Shown piece by piece: positions 1 through 11,025 of a stretch of DNA of 64,000 nucleotides. The translations under genes were made by a program, and so were the position numbers. Within the stretch, counting starts at the first letter, position 1. Every line of letters begins with the position of its first letter. Source of the stretch: Dreissena polymorpha (lineage: Eukaryota > Mollusca > Bivalvia > Myida > Dreissenidae); assembly GCF_020536995.1 (NCBI RefSeq), contig NC_068356.1, forward strand, positions 26,764,972 through 26,828,971. Direction: 5' to 3'. The notes below the pieces were generated by a model. It worked only from the letters and a program-made list of their open reading frames with translations. It was not told the DNA's origin and did no database searches.

Positions 1-62
1 GCATTGTTTGAAAATAATGTACTGTTTTGTGAATTACATGACTAATGAGACCTGATATTATT

Positions 63-510
63 GTCCCCTACCGGTGAAACCGGAGGGGACTTATGGTTTG
101 CGCTCTGTGTGTCTGTCCGTCTGTCTGTGAGTCTGTCTGTCACACTTTTCTGGATTCTGCGATAACTTTAAAACATCTTAATATTTTTTCATGAAACTTG
201 ATACATGGATAGATGGCAATATAGACATTATGCACGTCGTTTCAATTTGTTCCTACGTCAAAAATTCTGGTTGCTATGGCAACAAATAGACTAGAAATAC
301 TGCTGAAAATGGTGTTTTTCTGGATCCTGCGATAACTTTAAAAGTTCTTAATATTTTTTCATGAAACTTGCAACATGGATAGATGGCAATATGGACATTA
401 TGCACGTCATTTCATTTTGTTCCTACGTATAAAATTGTAGTTGCAATGGCAACCCAAAAAAAATTCTGAAAATGGTGGAATTTCTGACAATGGTGGAGCC
501 GGTAGGGGAC
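63..510. mobile_element. Short non-autonomous element with 12-bp terminal inverted repeats
   Basis: The segment starts with GTCCCCTACCGG (63-74) and ends with its exact complement (499-510). Inside are two tandem units about 168 bp apart, each with a 'tctggatyctgcgataac' block and a 'gatggcaatatrgacatta' block. It has no coding capacity. A target duplication could not be fixed. The size and termini suggest a MITE-like DNA element; the superfamily is not assigned. Confidence 0.6.
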
Positions 511-1650
511 CATATTGCTTGACAATAGCCTTGTTCATCTTTTTTTCTAGTAACGTTGCCATTCATCATGCAATTGTAAAGTAACCTTTTATAAATGATG
601 ACGATGAGCAACGGCAATTCGCATGTAAACCCGTCTACCAAAATCAAAGTTCAAGGCAGTGCCCGAGATAAGCTGCGTATCTGCGTCTTTCACCCTATTA
701 AAATGTTTAAAAACTCAAACAAATACAATATTATGCGTTTGAAAACGCAACCGATTTGCCTTTTACGCAAATTGTCTTTGGAATTATTATCATAATGCGG
801 CGACGCTTTCATTCAGCAAGCGCCTGAATGACGGAGCAGGAAAATAGTCAAAGTTATCCAAACGCTCTGCGGACTAGATTTCATTGTTAAATAAAGCGTC
901 TGACCAAATTATTTACGACCACATACATGCGTTTCAAATCTGACTTAATCCGTCGTTCAGTGTGCATGTCTTTGTAAAGCGTCTGTACTTTCAGCTTCTA
1001 TTACCATGCGAAATAAAAAGTCTAAGAGAGGTCAAAAGACGTCCGCGATTGTAGCGCCAAAATATCAGTCGATCGCAAACGTTTTCGAATCAAGAAAGCA
1101 AAAGCCAATAAGTGCCGAATCATTCGTGTTATCCTTTTTTAAGTTTAAAGTTTATATTATGGACAGTTTCAAGGATTAAAGATGTTATGAAACATCAGTT
1201 TATTAAAGTTAATGATGATAGTTTACAGTTTTATTGAATCAATACAAGTGTGCAGCTTCAATAGAAGTAAAGCGGCAATGACTTTACGGTATGCATTTTT
1301 ATATCTCATTTCACCCTATTTCAAAAATGAAATCACCATTTTTTTCCAAAATCAATGGGTGAAAACCCTATTTTCCAAATAATTATCTGGGGCACTGGTT
1401 CAATGTCATTAATAATTCATTTAAATCAGTTCTGGTCTTTATACAACTACACTGCCACTCCTTCAGCCATCAATTAATATAAAAATAACTTACCACACAA
1501 GTATTGTTTTATTATGCTAGTGGGAAGGGGCCCTAGCCTTCAAAGATGGGAAAACATTGTTTGTTACAACCAATTTTAGGGATAACTGTTAAGCAATACT
1601 GAAATGAAATATTCGAGGGTACGGTTTATAATGCTTGAACTGCATATATT
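511..1650. other. Intergenic stretch, nothing recognised
   Basis: AT-rich sequence with short open frames but no protein family, RNA gene or clear repeat. Around 1305-1375 there is a weak inverted arrangement of 'tttcaccctattt' and 'aatgggtgaaaaccctatttt', perhaps a trace of a small palindromic repeat. Confidence 0.4.
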
Positions 1651-1679
1651 TAATTATATATTATTAATGGATATATAAT

Positions 1680-2510
1680 GTAGACGTATGGTTTAGGGAG
1701 TAGCGGGATTCTGGGTGGGGCTGGGGTAGGCTGACTTGTTGTGTGAGGGCAGACTGCATGATGTATTGCATTGGCTACGCTTTGGTTTAGAGGATCAGAC
1801 TGCTCAGGTGGGTAGATGCAGTCTGCTTGGTTGCGCTGGCCCGGTGGCTTAGTTTTGTTGGGACAGGCTGCTAATTTTGGATGGGGCTTGATTTGTGGAA
1901 GGTTGCTCGAATGTGGCGTTAATGAGGCAACTGTTTGGTTGGTTGACCTCATGCTTCTTGGTAGGATGAGGACAGGCTAAATGGTTTGGATGGGTCATGT
2001 TGTTTGATTAAGTTGGAGCAGGCTGCTTGGCTGGGCAGAAGCAGGATGATAAGCAGGCTGCAAAGTTGAGTGGAAATATGATGCTTCGTGGTAGAGGGTA
2101 GTATGCTTGATTTGGCGATTAGGGCAGTCTAATAACATGTGCCGATTCAGGCTGTTTGGTTGGGTTCGATTGGCGGATGGTTAGGCTGATATGCTGTGCT
2201 TGATTGAGTTTGGGAGGGCTGCTGGTGCTTGGTTGGATTAGGAAATGTAAGTTGTTTGGTTGGGTCAGGCAGTCTGCTTACTTGGATTATAACTGTCTGT
2301 TTCGATTTGTAGGGATGGCTGCTTGGTTGGGTGATAGCAGCTTTTTGGTATGTTTAATACAGGCGGCTTGGTCGGGTGGAGCATTTTGCTTGGTTGTGTT
2401 AAGGCAGGCTTCTTGTTTGGGTTGTGACGTGCTTCTTGGTTGGTTAGGTGCAGGCTACTCTCTTGGGCAAGGACAGCTTTATTATTTTATGCTTTGTTTG
2501 GTGTTGGTAG
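1680..2510. repeat. Degenerate GT-rich minisatellite
   Basis: About 830 bp are built from imperfect copies of a motif like 'gcaggctgcttggttgggt', with spacings of roughly 20-40 bp. The strand bias (G and T high, C and A low on +) starts and stops abruptly. Open frames on both strands here (1650-1952 minus and 2204-2539 plus) are by-products of the repeat, as their repeated Leu/Gly/Trp or Pro/Gln composition shows. No protein is called. Confidence 0.7.
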
Positions 2511-3137
2511 AATACGTTTTTCAATATTTAAAAAAATGATATTCAGTAACATCGGCTTATCTGTTAAAATGACCTTTAATAGATTAAATTTACCGCATGG
2601 GTACCATTAATATCTAGGACAAATGATTTTACATGGCATCTTACGGTTAATTTATTTTATGATTCGTAAAAAAATAACATGATTGTTGTTGGTTAGTTAA
2701 CATGCTGAACATAAAACGAACATAATGTAATTGCTGATGATTTATTGATGATCTGTGTGAAACATAAATTTAAAAAAAGAATAAAATCTATATTATCGTA
2801 TGCTGTATTTAGGTTTGGAAATGTTTTGTGTTGTTTATATGAAGTTTAACCAGGTAAGTTGTGATACGTGTTTAAAGGATGATACGGGAGTAGTGTGATA
2901 GTGCGGCTATTAAAGTTTATCCAATAGAGAAATCACTATTGGTAGAATTCATGCTATATACCATACGGCGATATATTCTCGCGTATTACATAGTGCCAGA
3001 CGCTCATAATGTGCGATACTCAAGTATAGTATCGTATGTACGTTTATTGGGTGCTAAATAAATTGCAAATAATCAAATAATTTGACAGCTTACATCGATA
3101 TTGTTGAAAAGCAAAATAACTTGACCAAGAAAAGGAA

Positions 3138-4127
3138 ATGGATACGATAAACGGGACAAGCACGACACATGACAAAAACGGAGTTGTTCGTGACAATATC
3201 ATAGAGGCGCCGACGATGAATTTGACCCCGGAAGGTTTCGTGCATGGTATGACAGCTTTTGTTGCCCTAGCTATGCTTCTCGGACTGCCTGGAAATGTCC
3301 TCGTCGTGATTGTGCATAGACGAAAAACAACGCCGACAGCGACTGACTGGGTGGTGTTCTATCTCGCAGTATGTGACATTTGCTCGTTAATAGTGTGCGG
3401 ACCGTCATTTATTCTAATGAACTCAAAACTTTGGAATAACTTCATGCCATCAAGTTGCTGCAGTTTTCACATGGTGATTCTGCACGCATGCTTATTAGCG
3501 TCGACTTCTCTGATCGCTTTATCCGCTGTCGTCCGTCGGTACGTAATGATCAAAAATCGAGAACCAATGTCAGCAAGGATATCTAAATTGTTCGGAGCAT
3601 TTGTGATATTTTTTTCAATCGGCCTCGGGTCACCTTCAATAATTCTGCACAAGAACACGCCATCTGGATTTTGTTACTATGACAAACAAAAAGCTCAATT
3701 GCAAACAATAGTTTATGGTGTGTACCTGCTAATTACACTGATATCGAACGCAATTACGTGCGTATGTTTTCTGAACATCATCCCGAAGATCCGCACTGCT
3801 ACACGTGTCGCTCCAACGGACATAATAAACGACGCTTTCGTTCGAACTCGACGGGCTGCAATCAAAGCCACAATATGCTTGGCCATGGTTTCGGTGGTGT
3901 TTTTTTTCTCTACAGTTGCTCCTATTATCGTGGTAACTATTCTAAACGCATCAAACCACAACCTCGGCGTCGCTATGAGCACCTTTACTTTTATAATCTC
4001 CCGACTGTATTTAACGAACAACTTTGCCAACCCTCTCATTTATTTCTGGATGAACAGTCGCTTTAGGCATCAAGTTCGTAGTATGTTTCAAAGAACAAAA
4101 AGAAACACAGTGATAGAACTACAATAA
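3138..4127 (+). CDS. Intronless class A (rhodopsin-like) G-protein-coupled receptor
   Basis: Encodes 329 aa with seven membrane segments, about residues 36-59, 71-93, 107-132, 150-170, 190-215, 243-269 and 279-303. Hallmarks: GN pair in TM1 (N53), LAVCD in TM2 (D80), a cysteine pair for the TM3-ECL2 bridge (C107 or C108 with C179), a TM6 proline (P262), and NPLIY at the end of TM7 (298-302) followed by a helix-8-like NSRFRHQV. The N-terminus has two N-glycosylation sequons (N5, N28). The DRY motif is R133-R134-Y135, so the acidic residue is lost, and TM4 lacks the usual tryptophan. The ATG sits in 'ggaaATGG' after AT-rich sequence. It is likely a plasma-membrane receptor coupled to a G protein. 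The ligand is unknown, with peptide-receptor-like features only. It is a single exon with no disruption, so probably functional. Confidence 0.9.
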   Translation: MDTINGTSTTHDKNGVVRDNIIEAPTMNLTPEGFVHGMTAFVALAMLLGLPGNVLVVIVHRRKTTPTATDWVVFYLAVCDICSLIVCGPSFILMNSKLWNNFMPSSCCSFHMVILHACLLASTSLIALSAVVRRYVMIKNREPMSARISKLFGAFVIFFSIGLGSPSIILHKNTPSGFCYYDKQKAQLQTIVYGVYLLITLISNAITCVCFLNIIPKIRTATRVAPTDIINDAFVRTRRAAIKATICLAMVSVVFFFSTVAPIIVVTILNASNHNLGVAMSTFTFIISRLYLTNNFANPLIYFWMNSRFRHQVRSMFQRTKRNTVIELQ

Positions 4128-4198
4128 CCGCAGATAAAGGCATGTTCTTTTTTAGGACTGAATTAACATATTAACTTTCAGAATACATATTATTTTTT

Positions 4199-4204
4199 AA
4201 TAAA
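4199..4204 (+). terminator. Poly(A) signal AATAAA of the GPCR gene
   Basis: A canonical AATAAA lies about 72 bp after the GPCR stop codon on the same strand, a plausible 3' processing signal. Confidence 0.5.
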
Positions 4205-5510
4205 ATGAATACATTGTATATAACTAAACAAATGTATTAAATTATTAACATGAATTATAAAAGTCATATCTGGAAATATTTAGTAAGAATTAAACATATT
4301 TTTGACTGTCTTCTTTCATGTTATTTAGGGATAAAAGAAGAAGAACTACTGATAAAGCTTAATGGCACCTCTGAATTTTGTTTAAGATACCGGTATGCTT
4401 GTGTAGAATATTTCAAATGCCAAAGCATAGGTTCACACTGAAGACTTATTTTAAGCATCGCACGGGCTTCATATTGTCGTCGTCTGATTTGTCAAACGCA
4501 TTACTTTCTCAGACATACTTTTCATTTAACAAAATTCAATATGTACAACAATATGCATTTCACTCGGAGCTACACAATTGGTACTAATTATCTTAGGAAC
4601 ATTTCCGTCTTGTCAATTTTTGGTCATTTATTCAACGGTCTGTACATATATTGTAACTGTTGATTTCATTATGAAATTACTAACCATGCTTGCATTTACC
4701 AAGACCGTCTAGTGGACGCAAGTCTATCCTCGTGGTTTTATTCTAACCTGGTGAGTTTTTAAACAATTTTAATATTGTGTATTATTGCATTATGAAATGT
4801 GTGTGAATTAGTTTAATTATTGTGATGTTCATTTCATTCATATTTCGTAGTATCGCTATTTTTCTTCTGTTTTTAAAATAGTGTCATTGCTGTGTTTAGG
4901 TATTTTCCGGCATTTGCTATATTGGTCGACGTCTACAATACAATGAATATAAACCTCCATTGACTTGAGTTACCATGTGTACCCCAACCCTAAACCAACT
5001 ACATTATATTACAATTAAAGGCATGGGATTTAATTTTTCATTATTCAACCTATTTTTCCAAATGACTAGCGATATTTCTTTACACTGTAAATGGTTCAAT
5101 GGGAAATTAAAGGGGCTAAAGGTTTTTAATCACTTGAAAGAATTAAATAATGCTTATAAATACTGTCTGTAAAACACAAATGTTACCCCTGATATGTATA
5201 ATACCATTTATTTGGAATGGGGATCTGAATGCTTTTTAGCTATTGTTCATCTAATTCTAGTGAACGGGCATTTTAATATTCAATAGCATAGCTTATAAAA
5301 TGCATAGATATGTTGCTGATTCGCATGGCAATTTCCTTGCACTAGACATTTCTGTAAGCGAATATCGCTTCACGTTGCTTACTTTATATGTGCCAAATAA
5401 TGACTCAGCTTCCTTTGTTAATGATATCTTCGAAGTTATTGTAAAACTTAACAAGAGCACCGCCTTGCGGGTGCAGACCGCTCATCTGTTTTTCTTTTTA
5501 AAGGTGAAGG
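4205..5510. other. Intergenic stretch, nothing recognised
   Basis: AT-rich, short frames only. No domain, RNA gene or repeat boundary could be supported. Confidence 0.4.
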
Positions 5511-6880
5511 GACCTATCTCCTTTCAATCAAAAGAAGGGAGCGGTGGAGTGGAGGGGGTGTATAGTGTGGGATTGTGGTCATTTATTACATTATCTTCCA
5601 AAAATGCAAAAAATATGCAAAATAAATTATTTTTTTTGGGGGGGGGTGGGATTCTTGGTTGGGATGCTTCGTCGGTATTTCAAAAATAAAATAACACAAC
5701 AAAAAATATTTGTGTTTTTTAACCATGTTTAAAAAAAATGTGTTTTTTAACCATGTTTCAAAAAAAAATTCGGGGGGGGGTGGGGGGAGGGTATAGTGTT
5801 AGGGTGTGGTGGTCATTTATTAGATGATCTTTAAAAAAAAATGGGGGGGATTCGGGGGGGCGTGGGGGATGGTTTGGGTGGAGTCTATTGTGGTTTGTCA
5901 GGTAAGAGTTGTTTTGTCAAAGTATCAATCAAATCTAATCATAAATAAAGAAGTTATGGCAATTTTAGCAAAATTTAATAATTTGACCTTGAGAGTCAAG
6001 GTCATTCAAAGGTCAAGGTAAAATTCAACTTGCCAGGTACAGTATCCTCATGATAGCATGAAAGTATTTGAAGTTTGAAAGCAATAGCCTTGATACTTTA
6101 GAAGTAAAGTGGATCCAACCACAAAATGTAACCATATATTCAAAGTTACTAAGTCAAAAAAGGGCCTTTATTTCATAAAAATGACAACCAGAGTTATGCA
6201 ACTTGTCCTTTACTGTCCCCTTATGATAGTTTGCGAGTGTTCCAAGTATGAAAGCAATATCTATGATACTTTAGGGGTAAAGTGGACCAAAACAAAAAAC
6301 TTAACCAAATTTTCAATTTTCTAAGAATAAAGGGCCCATAATTCCGTCAAAATGCCCACCAGAGTAATATAAATTTGCCTACACTGTCCCCTTATGATAG
6401 TTAGTAAGTGTTGCAAGTATGAAAGCAATAGCTTTGATACTTGAGGAATAAAGTGGACCTAAACACAAAACTTAACCAAATTTTCGATTTTCTAAGTATA
6501 AAAAGGGCACATAATTCTGTCAAAATGCCAGTCAGAGTTACATAACTTTGCCTGCACAGTCCCCGTATGATAGTTAGTAAGTGTTGCAAGTATGAAAACA
6601 ATAGCTTTGATACTTAAGGAATAAAATGGACCTAAACACAAAACTTAACCAAAATTTTCAATTTTCTAAGTATAAAAAGAGCACATAATTCTGTCAAAGT
6701 GCACGCCAGAGTTATCTAACTTTGCCTGCCCTCCCCTCATGATAGTAAGTAAGTGTAGCAAGTTTGAATGCAATAGCATTGATACTTTATGAGAAAATTG
6801 GACCTAAACGCAAAACTTAACCGGACGCAGACGCCGATGCCAAGGTGATGACAATAGCTCATTTTTTTTCCAAAAAATAG
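5510..6880 (+). repeat. Composite repeat: G-run block followed by ~172-bp tandem units
   Basis: 5520-5890 holds several long G runs in GT-rich context, with a ~30-bp duplication of 'gttttttaaccatgttt' near 5710-5770. 6060-6800 holds about five tandem units marked by 'gaaagcaatagctttgatact' variants near 6077, 6251, 6421, 6594 and 6766, a period of about 172 bp. The end (6820-6860) carries 'ggacgcagacgccgatgcc'. The G-run block and its 3' continuation recur at 8790-9650, so this is one family. Such long tandem-unit repeats are typical of bivalve genomes (general knowledge). Confidence 0.75.
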
Positions 6881-6894
6881 ATGAGCTTAAAATG

Positions 6895-7350
6895 AGACTT
6901 TTATTGAATGTGGTGATTTTAACTTAGTGATAGATCCTGTATCTTGCAACACTTTAAATCAAATGAAATTGAACCAAGTCGTCAATCAGATCACTCAACT
7001 AAAGACTTAACTTTTAGTAATTTTTCTCATACGCCAGGTCTTTGGAAACATAAAATTTTTGTACTGTCAGACATTGTGTATGTAAAAGAAATTCACCAAA
7101 AAAGGGACGATACTAAACTTCAATATTCATTACCCATTAACAATTAGCAAAATAACAGTGAAATTCACGATCGTGAATTACAGTTTATAATAACCGATAA
7201 ACTTTTTCTAGAAAATCAGTATATTGAACTATGGGTCTTTAACTTATAGAAAGCAAATTATTCACAAGAATTACCAACTGAAAATAGACCCATTAAGAAC
7301 TACCATACAGTTACACGATACAATATAGATTTAAACATGACATGATCCCA
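6895..7350 (+). pseudogene. LINE endonuclease-region relic (L1/Tx1-like)
   Basis: Translation gives CGDFNLVIDP near 6907-6935 and EPSRQSDHS then FSHTPGLWKHK near 6970-7055, matching the GDFN and SDH motifs of APE-type LINE endonucleases and the 'GLWKfN' block after them. Downstream pieces such as LFLENQYIELW (about 7202-7234) fit the linker before the reverse transcriptase. Frames change between blocks and there are stops, so it is a dead fragment. It is spliced directly onto the end of the repeat at 5510-6880. Confidence 0.6.
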
Positions 7351-8787
7351 GTGTTGCGTGTTTTCTAGTGTGTATGAACTTTTACAAGAAATCAGTGGAT
7401 ACAGAGAAATCATAAAAACAATTGCCATGGCGATGTATATAATTAGGCCGTTTATACTTGCTTGAAAATTTAATTAATTGCATATTAGTATTAAGAATGC
7501 AATAAGTTCATCAACATTTTAGTGCATCAACATGAAATAAAATACACTACTAATACAAAAATTTAACGTTCTTAAGAGGATAGCCAAGATGGCCCCGATC
7601 GTTCACTGATGTAATGGGCGTTGATAATTTCGAACAAAGTAGCGTGATCTTAACACATTTGGAAAAGGATCAAAACCAAATTGATAGCATTAAAGCTTAT
7701 TTGTGGTTTCAGATAACTTTTTAAGTAATTAAACTAATTATGATATATAATTGAATATAAAACTTTAATCTTCCCGGCCTCAAGGCATGGCATATAGTTC
7801 TTTTTGGCGTTCAACATCGTCTAGTTTGTTTTCATCTTTATCCTTCAAGTCATGCCGCTAAGGTAAACAATGGCCACACCACAGGGAACAAATGATTTAT
7901 ATGGCCTAATATAGCACATTTACTTACTAAATATTTCGAAAACAACCAGAGCATAAGATGTAATATTTGTCAAATAACATCGTTTGTTGTTGTTGTTTTT
8001 TTCTAGCACGTCTTTTCAGATCAAGCTCATTAGATTAAACTGACTGCGCTCTTGTTTACTATGCTATATAGATTATAGCATGTATTTCAAGAGTGTAAAT
8101 AAAAACATTTTCCAAATGAAGAAATCTGTATTCAGATTATAATAGTAAAATATTAGATAATTTATAGAGAATATTTAAATTTAAATCATTTATTGTTATA
8201 ACATTTATTGATATCGTCGACTTTTTGATAGTTTTGTAAGGTCGCAAAAATATATATACGACTATATTCTTTAAAACAACACCCTCCGAACAAGATCTGA
8301 ATGTCTCAAAATAACAACTGCCTTTCCTGCATTTATAAAAATTAATAAAGATTAATAGCAGAGCGTAAGTACAATTTGTAAACTTTATATAATTTATTTC
8401 TATATATGTATACATCAGTTAAAACTTATATATTTCATATTTAAACGGACTATTTGAAAACTCTAGCAAATTCATTATTTTTATTTTTATCATTATTATT
8501 ACTGTTATATTAATTTCGTGCGAAGTATCAAGGTCAAATGCAAAAAAAATAGCCTAAATCTTTGAATTTTAAAGGAATGTATTACCGCATGCCCGAAATA
8601 CATTAATATCGTGCGAAATAAACACTTCAAATATGTTTGTTTATATATCTTGGCAAATGAAGTGACATGTGCCAAATACAAGTGGCATTTCTGATAAATT
8701 ATTTTTGTTAAAAATGGCAGATAATAACGGTGAAAAGCGCTTGAAGTTTCATTGAAAATAAAGCAAAACAATCCGCTTACATTTATA
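7351..8787. other. AT-rich intergenic stretch, nothing recognised
   Basis: Very AT-rich from about 8140 to 8500. No coding region, RNA or clear repeat was identified. Confidence 0.4.
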
Positions 8788-9650
8788 ATAATAAGAGCTG
8801 TCAGAGGACAGCGCGCTCGACTATTCAAGTGCTTGACAGTATAACGTAAGCCATCATGGGGTATTGTTCAAATTATTCAATAAGGTCAAGGTAATTGTTC
8901 AGGTATATTTTCCAAAATCTTTTGAACATTTGTAAAGACATAAAACAAACTAAATAGATTTTATTTCAAGTTTGATAGCAATACCTTGGGTGGGAAGTTT
9001 GGACGGTCCTTTAAAAATAAAGTAAATAAATAAATAAGGAAAAAAAAATTTTTTTGGGGGGGTAGGGGGGTTGAGAGGGGGGTATAATGTGGGGTGTGGT
9101 CATTTATAAGATGATCTTTCAAAAATAAAAAAAAGGAAAAATAAAAACATTTTTTGTTTTTTGGAGGGGGGGGGGCAGGGATTCTGGGTTGGGGCGTGGG
9201 GTATTGTTTGGGTGGAATCAGTTGTGGTATTCAGGTAAGTGTTGTTTTGTCAAAGTAGTAATACAATCGGATCATAAATGAAGAAGTTATGGCAATGTAA
9301 CTAAAGTAATATGCATATTGCCAAATATCAAGTTGCTCTTTTTTTTCAATCTACAATATTGAAAAAGTTATGGCCAATGTTAAAGTTTTCGGACGGACAG
9401 ACGCCATATATTTGACATTTGACCTTGAAGGTTGACCTTTACCTTTAACCACTCAAAATTTTCAGCTCCATGAGATACACATGCATGTCAAATATCAACT
9501 TGCTATCTTCAATAGTGAAGAAGTAATGGCCAATGTTAAAGTTTTTTCGGACGGATGGACAGACTGACATACACACATACTGACATACTGACATACTGAC
9601 TGACGGACAGTTCAACTGCTATATGCCACCCTACCGGCGGGCATAAAAAG
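8788..9650 (+). repeat. Second copy of the G-run repeat family
   Basis: The start 'agagctgtcagaggacagcg' and the following block to about 8862 recur in inverse orientation at 24180-24270. At 9050-9215 are G-run blocks like those at 5520-5890, followed by the shared 'gttgttttgtcaaagta' and 'aagaagttatggcaat' words. Near 9540-9610 there is a short array of 'catactgacatactga', and the copy ends in 'ctaccggcgggcataaaaag'. It has no coding capacity. Confidence 0.7.
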
Positions 9651-9659
9651 GGCCATAAT

Positions 9660-10655
9660 TCTTACAAAATGCTTGATACAGTTGTCTGCTCTTGTTTATA
9701 GGTTGGGGTCATGTTGGTAAAGAAGTATGCAAAATATGAAAGCAATATGTCAAGGGACCTCATCAGAAAATAATCTACGCAAATTCAAAAGATTTCTTTG
9801 CTCAACTCAGTTATTAACGAATTTACGTTTCCATGAATTGTCATGGTTTAGAAGAAAAATGTCACGCCGTTTAATAAAGTGCTTCATATGTGTATATGAA
9901 TACTCGAAATAATTAAATATTCGGACGTGAAAAATGCCTCAAATGGGTAACTCAATTAAAGGGAAACAAGTGAATTTACTAGCGAGACATTAAGTACACG
10001 GACCTAAACATTTGAATTGCAATAAATTATGTATTAAACACGTTTAACCCAAACCGTTAATCATTTTCAGTCACTCCTACTATAGAACTGTACAGTTGTT
10101 ATTACTGCTCTACTAACTACAACAGTAAAAACTTACTACTTCCTACATGTAATTGTTGGCTCTGGAGAGCGGCGACTAGTATGTAATGCATTTTTTTCCA
10201 CTTATGGGAGAAGTTATTTTACGGATCGATGTATGTATTTTTGTTTTAAGAATATCTTGCATAGTGGTGATTTTTTGTGTAAATTAGTGTAAATTAGTAC
10301 TGCATTTGTGCCTATTACATTTATTAAAACATTTATTGCCAATAATGCAAAGCTAATTTTTTAATTAATAACTGATCCACAACTGAACACAGGGGAAAAA
10401 TCACAGGACCGGGCAAATATGCGAAACTTTCTGGTTTTGTATAAAAACAAAACATAATATATTGATTTTGTGGTTTTTTAATTTGCTTATTTAGTGGAAA
10501 ATCAATGTAGTACGATATTTGACGACCTATCGCGCAAGCATGTTTATTGGAAGGAGTAGTGGTACGAAAACGTACAATGTATTAGTTTATTAATAGACAT
10601 ATAATAACGATCGCTATACACAACTTCAGCAAATAGCAGTACATAAATGATGTGA
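9660..10655. other. Intergenic stretch upstream of the tRNA-like gene
   Basis: No supported gene. A 61-aa open frame at 9727-9912 has no recognisable family and is not called. Confidence 0.35.
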
Positions 10656-10745
10656 GCCGGAATAGCTCAGTTTGGAGAGCGTTAGACTGAAGTTGTTTAC
10701 GCAACAATCATCTAAAGGCCCCCGGTTCATTTCCGGGTTCCGGCA
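10656..10745 (+). tRNA. tRNA-Phe(GAA)-like gene with a 17-nt intron
   Basis: A full cloverleaf folds: acceptor GCCGGAA (10656-10662) with TTCCGGC (10738-10744) and discriminator A; D-arm GCTC/GAGC; anticodon stem TTAGA (10682-10686) with TCTAA (10711-10715); T-stem CCCGG/CCGGG. The anticodon GAA is 10689-10691. Between G37 and A38 sits a 17-nt insert (10693-10709) that contains a TTGTT/AACAA hairpin, at the canonical tRNA intron site. A T9 run at 10772-10780 could end Pol III transcription. Box A is good (TAGCTCAGTTTGG). The T-loop reads TTCATTT, lacking the near-universal A58, so box B is weakened. It could be a diverged functional gene, a tRNA pseudogene or a SINE head; no SINE body is obvious. 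Confidence 0.65.
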
Positions 10746-11025
10746 CGAACGGAGCAGTTCGGCGGCTGACATTTTTTTTTCAGTTTGGTTAATAAATATA
10801 ATAAAGATTTATTTTATGTAGACATTTTAAAATCCATTTTACTACAATTGGACATTTTTATTAAAATTAATGGATGCCGCGTGGTAACAACGTTAATTAA
10901 AATTTCTTACATACTTTAATATCTTATAAAAAATATACGTGTTTTTATATTAACAAATAAATACACCACATATATTATCCGTGTATTTTTATGGTTATCT
11001 ATCAAAGGCCCTAAGTACTATTCCT

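Noticed and set aside
1650-2539. Long open frames on both strands (100 and 111 aa)
   Set aside because: Products of the minisatellite composition, with no stop-rich words in the repeat unit.
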